From Hemicordylus capensis (lineage: Eukaryota; Chordata; Lepidosauria; Squamata; Cordylidae), in the NCBI RefSeq assembly GCF_027244095.1, contig NC_069660.1, positions 54,761,834 to 54,825,833 of the forward strand: a stretch of 64,000 nucleotides of DNA, in the 5' to 3' direction. The translations under genes and the position numbers were made by a program. The notes under the pieces were generated by a model. It saw only the letters and a list, made by a program, of their open reading frames with translations. It did no database searches and had not been told where the DNA came from. This document shows, one piece after another, positions 57,820 to 64,000 of this stretch; the stretch's first letter is position 1, and each line of letters begins with the position of its first letter.

Positions 57820-58285
57820 GTAGTGCCTCACATCTGCCACACAATACATCAGATATAACTACAGTCGCGAAGAAAGAAAAACAAGTTAAAATAATCGACA
57901 TAGCAATACCAGGGGATAGTAGAATAGAAGAAGAAGAAATAGAAAAAAAATCACAAAATACAAAGATCTACAAATTGAAATTGAAAGGCTGTGGCAGAAA
58001 AAGACCAAAATAATCCCAGTGGTAATTGGCACCCTAGGTGCAATTCCAAAACAACTTGAAGAGCACCTCAACACCATAGGGGCCACAGAAATCACCATCA
58101 ACCAATTACAAAAAGCAACTTTACTGGGAACAGCCTATATTCTGTGACGATATCTATAATAACAGCAACAACATTGACAATAAAATCCAGCCATCCCTTA
58201 ATTCCCAGGTCCTTGGGAAGGACTCGATCTCTGGATAAAACAAACCAGTCAATAACACCTGTCTGACTGTGTAAATAAATAAATA
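57820..58285 (+). mobile_element. R4-type LINE, restriction-like endonuclease end
   Basis: Frames read NTSDITTVAKKEKQVKIIDI then AIPGDSRIEEEEIEKK, and further on IPVVIGTLGAIPKQLEEHLN followed by a QLQKATLLGTAYIL-like block. This is the C-terminal restriction-like endonuclease region of R2/R4-clade LINEs. Frame breaks are present. The copy is 5' truncated and ends at AAATAAAT/(TAA)n at 58,275-58,316. R4-clade Dong elements are known to insert at TAA repeats. Confidence 0.7.
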
Positions 58286-58329
58286 AATATAATAATAATA
58301 AATAATAATAATAATAGGTACATGAATGC

Positions 58330-59112
58330 ATGACCCAGCAGAAATTCACATGCACCATGAGTCTGCAGCAATCCTTTGAATGTGCTGACTGTGTTGGCCC
58401 ATAGTCAGCTGCTCATGTGTGCAGTCAGTCTCAGCCATCTGCAGGACTGAACATTTTGCACACTATCACACAGAAGCTGCACATTTATTTAGGCCCCAGG
58501 CTAAGCCACAAAATTCTGGAGTAGAGCCACAAGCCTTCACTCCATTCTGTGTCTAGCACTAGCAGCTGCAAAAAAACAGCTGGTCTTTTTCAGGGACCAT
58601 GTGACCCTGCATCAAGCAGCTGCAAATGTTCAAACTCACCACAAAGCTAGAAATGAAGTGAATTAGCAAAGCCTGCAGTGCAGTACTAAACCTGCAGTAC
58701 TAGTGCAACCTACCTGGCTTGGTTTTGCAAGGCTCCTGTGTATGACTTTGGGAGAGGGTGGCTATGAGCAGATGATGGCTTCTTCACTCACTATTTGTGA
58801 CTTCTTGGAGGAAATGGAAGTACTTAATGTTTGCAGCCCTTTCCCATTTCTTTCTGGGAGCAGTTAAGGCCCACTCAATCCCATCAAAATTGGGGTGGCA
58901 AAATGCACTACATTGCTCTTGCATTTCTCCTACACTTGCTAGAGCTGGAGGCACGTGTTGGAGTTGGCACCGGTTTTTTCCATCCTGCAGTGACACTGTG
59001 GTAGGAGACAGATAGCTACACTGCATGGCCCACTTCTGTATGAGAGTCCCTCCATGTGTGAGTTGCTGGAGGAGGAGGAGTGAACAGTTGTTGCCATCAA
59101 ACTGTGAGGAAG
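58330..59112. other. No gene recognised
   Basis: No exon, RNA gene or repeat family was recognised. Confidence 0.35.
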
Positions 59113-59120
59113 AGTACAAG

Positions 59121-60345
59121 CAGGGGCGTAGCAAGGTTGGAGTGGGCCCAGAGACAAGATTTTAAAATGTCCCCCCCCCCCAAAGTCCAGGGCCTCCGCA
59201 CACCCCAGGCCCCCAAGGATTTAAGTCTGATATTCCAAAATAAGTATGCTGCCTGCAAATACATTTCACTGAATACACACACACACGTCACAATATATAG
59301 TGATATACATTGAGTACTATACATTTGTATTACTTTTAATGCCTAGAACACACTAGAAAGATGAATTATTAAAATGGGCCCCTCGCTGCAGATTAGCAAA
59401 GGAGACTTTCAACCATGCAGGGTGAACCTATGTTTGTTTTCTCAGAATTCTGAACAAATTCAGTCAAGTTTGATTCCAGGAGGTTTTTCACAGGAGGCTT
59501 TTAAAGCCCTTTAACACACCTCTCCTCCTCTGGAATGGAGGTGCTGCATTCACATGTTGGCCAGATGTACCCTGAAGTCCCTGCAAGTTATTGGGGAGCA
59601 GTTCACACACAAGAAAAATAAAATAAAAGCACCACACATGCTTCACAGTTCTCACTCAGACCTTCTGGGTTGCAAAACAACTTGAACATAAGTGCATTTA
59701 TAAATGAATGAATGAACAAATAAAATTAATAAAATACTGTTCCAGAAGTTTTTGCAATTTTCTGCCATGAAACAAGCCACTTATAGGACTTTTTAGATAG
59801 TTTTTTTAAAGTCAGCAAATTTCCCAAGCTGTTTCAAAATAAATATTCAGAGACTTCTCGGTCCCTCCTCCCCCCCCCCATATCCAAGCCCTATGGCAAG
59901 CAGATCCCTATATGGGGGGGGGGGGAAGGTAACCACAAAAAGGAGTTCACACTCTACCTGACAAATGCTGGTCTGGGTTAAGCAGGGCAGCAAGGGGTCT
60001 TCTGCTGCAGAGAACACTCTGGCTGCCTCCTCCTTCCTAGCTTGCTTGGGCCCTACTTGAGTTCAGGCTTCACTGCGGCCTACATGGAGGCCTCCGTGGA
60101 AGCCCCGCCCACCCATCGATCAGCTGAGAGGCGGGAGAAAAGGAGCTCTTTGCAGCTTGCCTGCTGCTTCCATTGCGGGCCAGCAGAACAAGCAGGAGAG
60201 ATGCCGAAGAGGGCAAGTGGCTGAGAGGCTATGGGGCTGGGCAGGGGGCAATGGGGAGTCACATGAGGTGCCTCTGGGGTGCCCCTCCAGGCAGTGGGGC
60301 CCCCAGACAACTGTCTCCCCTTGCCCTATCATTGTTACGTGCCTG
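59121..60345. mobile_element. hAT-type non-autonomous element, 1225 bp, perfect 8-bp TSD
   Basis: Begins CAGGGGCGTAGCAAGG and ends CATTGTTACGTGCCTG, imperfect inverted ends. The flanking AGTACAAG is identical at 59,113-59,120 and 60,346-60,353. It has poly-C, poly-G and (CA)n runs and no transposase-like frame, so it depended on a partner element. Confidence 0.85.
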
Positions 60346-60353
60346 AGTACAAG

Positions 60354-61389
60354 GCAGGGTAAAAGGAAATCGAATCCTCTCCCCCTCACCACACACAAAA
60401 TCCCTCAAAAGGTGTCTTGTGGCACCTTAAAGACTAACACACATATAGCACAGACTTTTGTGGCCTAGAACCCGAGAGCAGTGGGGTGCAGAGAACTTTG
60501 AAGAAAGTAAAAGGGAAGAGATATCAAGTGTGGGTGCAGAGACCTATGACGATGCAATGAGGAGAACATTTTGTTATCCCAGGACACACAGCTGCTTACT
60601 TCGACATTACCACCTGGCACCATTTTTCAGCAAGGGAACTAGTTAAAATAGCATATTTGTGTTGCCTTTATGTAGAGCAGCTGTTTGGAGGAACAGCCTC
60701 CTCCACCCCAGTCACACACGATAAAGTGACATGCTGGGAGGGTTAGGCTGCAGGAATGTCTGCAAAAGTCATCACAACAGGCACATGTTCAGCACAACCC
60801 CCTTTTAATCACATGGGCCAGAAATGTATAGTCCGAATGGGCCCTCTGTGTGTGTGTGTGACTGATTGAATGATTAAGCGTTGTTAAGTTGGTGTTGACT
60901 CTTAGGGACCACATAGATAGATTCTCTCCAGGATGATCCGTCTTCAACTTGGCCTTTAAGGTCTCTCAGTGGTGCATTCATTGCTGCCGTAATCGAATCC
61001 ATCCACCTTGCTGCTGTTCATCCTCTTCTTCTCTTTCCTTCAACTTTCCCCAGAGCTTCTCAAGGGAGCTGGGTCTTCACATAATGAGTATGATAGCTTG
61101 AGCCTGGTCATTTGTGCCTCTAGTGAAAATTCTGTATTGATCTGTTTTATGATCCATTTATTTGTTTTCCTGGCTGTCCAGGATATCCTCAAAAGTCTTC
61201 TCCATCACCTTAATTATACAAGCACTACAGTGCCTATTTTTATCACACATACACAAACCTGCCAGTCTAGGACAACACTTCATGCATCTGATGAAGTAGT
61301 CCATAGAAGCGTATGCAGCAAAAAACCGAAAACAACCCTGTACACCTTTTAGACTCCACAGCACTCTTGTTATTTTTCCTCTCCTCATT
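60354..61389. other. No gene recognised upstream of the CpG block
   Basis: Contains a short (TG)n patch at about 60,848-60,860. No exon was recognised. Confidence 0.35.
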
Positions 61390-61890
61390 TTTCCTGGGCG
61401 GGGGGGGGGGAAGAGACGACCCCCTTCCTGTAATTGGGTGAGCTTCAGTTGCCCGCACCAATCGCAGCACATCTCTAGCAGAGGCGGGAGAGAGAAGGGT
61501 TGTGGCTGCCGGGTTGCGAATGGTTTGTTTCTCGGCCTTCATGAAAGACCCGCTGTGCTCGCGGCCGCTGGGTGAGTGAAGGGAACGCGGAGGGAGCTGC
61601 TGCGCCTCTTGGAATGTGAGACTACTAGTAAGAGTTGTTGTCCGGAATGCGAGGCGCGGCGTCCAGCTCCTGTTTCATGGACGGGACGACAGCAGCCTTT
61701 CCATTTCGCTTAAAGGCGCTTAATTTTGGCAAGGTGTCCGTAGCAAGGCATGCAACCAGGGCAAATAATGTTCGTGCGCGCGAGGGGCACTTGAGATTCG
61801 GGCTATCGGGTCAGTTTCTCTCTCCCATAAGGCTCCTCTCTTTTCAACGGCTCCCTGCCAAAGAGAACTTATTTAGCAGGTGAAGCCTCT
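61390..61890 (+). promoter_or_regulatory. CpG-rich promoter-like block
   Basis: CpG dinucleotides are rare over most of the window but dense here (tens in about 500 bp, including CTCGCGGCCGCTG, GCGAGGCGCGGCG and GTGCGCGCGAG). A CCAAT box (ACCAATCGCAG) is at about 61,457. Several + strand donor-like sites follow: GGGTGAGTG at 61,570, TAGTAAGAG at about 61,628 and CAGGTGAAG at about 61,878. This is how a vertebrate CpG-island promoter with alternative first exons looks. The gene it would serve continues beyond the window and was not identified. Confidence 0.55.
61520..61570 (+). CDS. Possible first coding exon of an unidentified gene
   Basis: An ATG inside the CpG-rich block opens a short frame, MVCFSAFMKDPLCSRPL, that runs straight into a good donor (CTGG then GTGAGTG). 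The frame is too short to recognise and I know no protein starting this way, so the exon may be partly or wholly untranslated. Confidence 0.2.
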
Positions 61891-62040
61891 CTGCCTCTCC
61901 TAACTGCATGTTCATGCTGAGAAAGCTGCACCTGTTGAATGTTGGGGTTTTTTTTAGTGTGGCTTTTAGACTTGTCTTTATTATAATGAGAGCAGCCTTG
62001 AGGTCAAAAGCTGTGTAAAAGTCTAAGAAAAATGAATTAA

Positions 62041-62262
62041 AAGAGCCCCTGGTGGCGCAGTGGTAAAACTGCCGCCCTGTAACCAGAAGGTTACAAGTTT
62101 GATTCTGACCAGGGGCTCAAGGTTGACTCAGCCTTCCATCCTTCCGAGGTCGGTAAAATGAGTACCCAGAATGTTGGGGGCAATATGCTAAATCGTTGTA
62201 AACCGCTTAGAGAGCTCTGGCTATAGAGGTATATAAATGTAAGTGCTATTGCTATTGCTATA
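62041..62262 (+). repeat. tRNA-derived lizard SINE
   Basis: GAGCCCCTGGTGGCGCAGTG (A-box region), AACCAGAAGGTTACAAGTTT then GATTC (B box), then CAAGGTTGACTCAGCCTTCC, TAAACCGCTTAGAGAG and a GCTATTGCTATTGCT tail. It resembles the Sauria SINE group by memory; subfamily not determined. Confidence 0.75.
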
Positions 62263-62337
62263 ACGTTTTCTGTTTGTTCTTCAAAGAGCCTATCTAGTGA
62301 AAAGCTTCATCAGGGAGTGAGGGGAAAGGGGCTGGAC

Positions 62338-62630
62338 TGGAGAGCTGGTCTTGTGGTAGCAAGCATGACTTGTCCCCTTAGCTAAGCAGGGTCTGCCCTG
62401 GTTGCATATGCATGGGAGACTAGAAGTGTGAGCACTGTAAGATATGCCCCTCAGGGGATGGAGTCGCTCTGGGAAGAGCAGAAGGTTTCAAGTTCCCTCC
62501 CTGGCTTCTCCAAGATATGGCTGAGAAAGATTCCTGCCTGCAACCTTGAAGAAGCCGCTGCCAGTCTGTGAAGACAATACTGAGCTAGATGGACCTATAG
62601 TTTGGCTCAGTATATGGAAGCTTCCTATGC
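62338..62630 (+). repeat. 5S rRNA-derived SINE, best copy
   Basis: CCTTAGCTAAGCAGGGTCTG, CCCTGGTTGCATATGCATGG then GAGAC and GTGTGAGCACTGTAAG align with the 3' half of 5S rRNA. CCCCTCAGGGGATGGAG and CAAGTTCCCTCCCTGGCTTC follow, then the tail ACTGAGCTAGATGGACC to CAGTATATGGAAGCTTCC. A tRNA-like GGTCTTGTGGTAGCAAGCA precedes the 5S part. Confidence 0.82.
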
Positions 62631-62639
62631 CCCCCGCCC

Positions 62640-63425
62640 CCTCAGTTTCCATGCTCTTTCTTTCTGCAGAGGTGGTACCATAGCAGTGGGTTGTTGCCTT
62701 CTGGGCCATGCAGCATTTGGAAAAACAGGAGGAATCCCAGGCAAAAGGGGTTTCTGCCAACTGCCACTTGCAAGAGAAGGCTGTTGGACTGACTGCTTTC
62801 TCTAAAGCTGATATCAACCTTTTTCTCTGGCAGGGTGGGGGCTCCTTTGCCTGTAATAATTGCATGTCATGCAGCCTTTCCTATCATGAAGGTGCAGTGA
62901 CAGGGACAGTGTTTTTTGCTTGGCATGCAGCTTTTAAAGGCACAGGAGGAGATCTGCCAGGAGAAGGTGACACTGGATCGCAGAATGATGTATGGGGTAT
63001 ATTGGCTGGGATTACTAGGCTGAGTTTTACAGGTTGCAAGCTGAGCGAAGCCAGTTCTTGCAGGCTTCTCCTCTGTGTGGAGCTGCCAGTGGAAGGGACA
63101 GGAACAAGCTATCATTGCTTGTGGCACTTGGCATAAGCCCCATTCTTTTTCTGTTGCTCCCCTGGCAAGAGAGCAGACTGCATGCAGCTGGTGGAAGGCA
63201 GCAAATAAAAGGAGCTGGTTGGAAGCCACCACCCATTCTCTGCTGTGCTTATGCTGAATTTTTACCCCATAACCGCACCCCTCCCTCTGCTTGTGGGAAG
63301 AGTGAATGTTCACATATATTTGAAACATACAGTCTAACATTTGTTTAGAACAAAACTGGAGGGGATCTAGAATTAGGTTTTGGAACCTTGCTATGCCCTA
63401 GACTCCATAGAAACAGGGTCCCTCA
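62640..63425. other. No gene recognised
   Basis: Frames exist on both strands but have no splice context or recognisable domains. This may be intron of the gene starting at the CpG block. Confidence 0.35.
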
Positions 63426-63439
63426 ATTTGTTTCTCTTT

Positions 63440-63682
63440 GGTATTTCTTTATTTCTTTATTTCTTTACATTTTATATCCCGCTCTTCCTCCAAGGAGCCC
63501 AGAGCGGTGTACTACATACATAAGTTTCTCCTCACAACAACCCTGTGAAGTAGGTTGGGCTGAGAGAGAAGTGACTGGCCCAGAGTCACCCAGCAAGTAT
63601 CATGGCTGAATGGGGATTTGAACTCGGGTCTCCCCAGTCCTTGTCCGGCACTCTAACCACTACATCACGCTGGCTCTATGCA
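63440..63682 (-). repeat. CORE-SINE-type element, near full length
   Basis: On the - strand: GAGCCAGCGTGATGTAGTGG then TTAGAGTG (A-box area), CGAGTTCAAATCCCCATTC (B box), GGGTGACTCTGGGCCAGTCA then CAGGGTTGTTGTGAGGAG (CORE), and CCTTGGAGGAAGAGCGGGAT. It ends in an (AAAT/AAAG) tail. Confidence 0.8.
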
Positions 63683-64000
63683 CTTCTCATTTGGTGACAG
63701 GTATCTTCAAAGCATAAGGGAGACCCTGATGTCACTTTCCTGCCTCTCTCACAATAAGGAGTTCCTCTTCATATTTATCTGATTGAATTATCAAAAATGA
63801 TACACTTTGCAATTGGAGTTTTCATCCTGTCTTCCTTGGGAGTATGGGAAGAGCTTCAGGAGCAAGTATGAATCAGGATGTAGCTTGTGAAATAGTTTGG
63901 ATTTTTAAAATTTTAAAATACACTTGTCTTTGCATTACAATAATGAGGGAGAAAAGAACAATACAGAGGATTTGGGATAATTATGCACATTAGGCTGTGT
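63683..64000. other. No gene recognised
   Basis: AT-rich sequence; nothing recognised to the window end. Confidence 0.35.

Noticed and set aside
62488-63340. Overlapping frames of 100-157 codons on both strands near the right end
   Set aside because: They cross the 5S-derived SINE and unassigned sequence, have no splice sites at sensible places and no recognised domain.

Overview
The window is animal nuclear DNA, and everything datable in it points to a squamate reptile (a lizard, species not resolvable from sequence alone). It carries CR1, L2, an R4-type LINE, a Rex1/CR1-like LINE, hAT-type non-autonomous elements with 8-bp target duplications, a Tc1 transposon, tRNA- and 5S rRNA-derived SINEs, and a worn Ty3/gypsy relic. 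This mix fits lizard genomes and does not fit birds or mammals. There is no prokaryotic gene organisation.

One host gene is certain. Six consecutive coding exons on the + strand between 28,133 and 42,397 encode the C-terminal 163 residues of the tetraspanin TSPAN2: TM2, TM3, the large extracellular loop with the CCG motif, and TM4. All have GT/AG borders and compatible phases. The first two coding exons were not found; they probably lie upstream of the window, so bases 1-28,132 would be intron or 5' flank. A CpG-rich block at about 61,400-61,900 with a possible first exon and splice donor looks like the promoter of a second, unidentified + strand gene.

The rest is mostly transposon debris, often nested. 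By region: 1-2.9 kb holds L2 and CR1 pieces and a SINE with its target duplication. 7.0-7.9 kb is a three-level nest (hAT element in CR1 in SINE). 9.7-11.8 kb is a 5'-truncated LINE with a nearly open RT frame. 15.5-18.6 kb has three hAT-type elements with clear 8-bp target duplications. 20-23.5 kb has microsatellites, a 5S-derived SINE and GC-rich repeats. 23.9-27.7 kb is a Ty3/gypsy fossil. The TSPAN2 introns contain a CR1 copy beside exon 5, a long inverted repeat and a 1.6-kb Tc1 element inside an L2 copy. 42.4-47.6 kb is poor in recognisable repeats and may hold the TSPAN2 3' UTR. 47.6-48.4 kb is a minisatellite with a unit of about 146 bp. 49.4-55.5 kb is an L2/L1 mosaic. 57.8-58.3 kb is the endonuclease end of an R4-type LINE. 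59.1-60.3 kb is a 1.2-kb hAT-type element. 62-63.7 kb holds three different SINE families.

No new multi-gene system was found. The most notable signals are the nested insertions with readable target sites, the Tc1 copy whose transposase has one nonsense codon, the 5S SINE whose tail resembles the CR1 3' end, the nucleosome-length minisatellite, the large inverted repeat, and the unassigned CpG-rich promoter.
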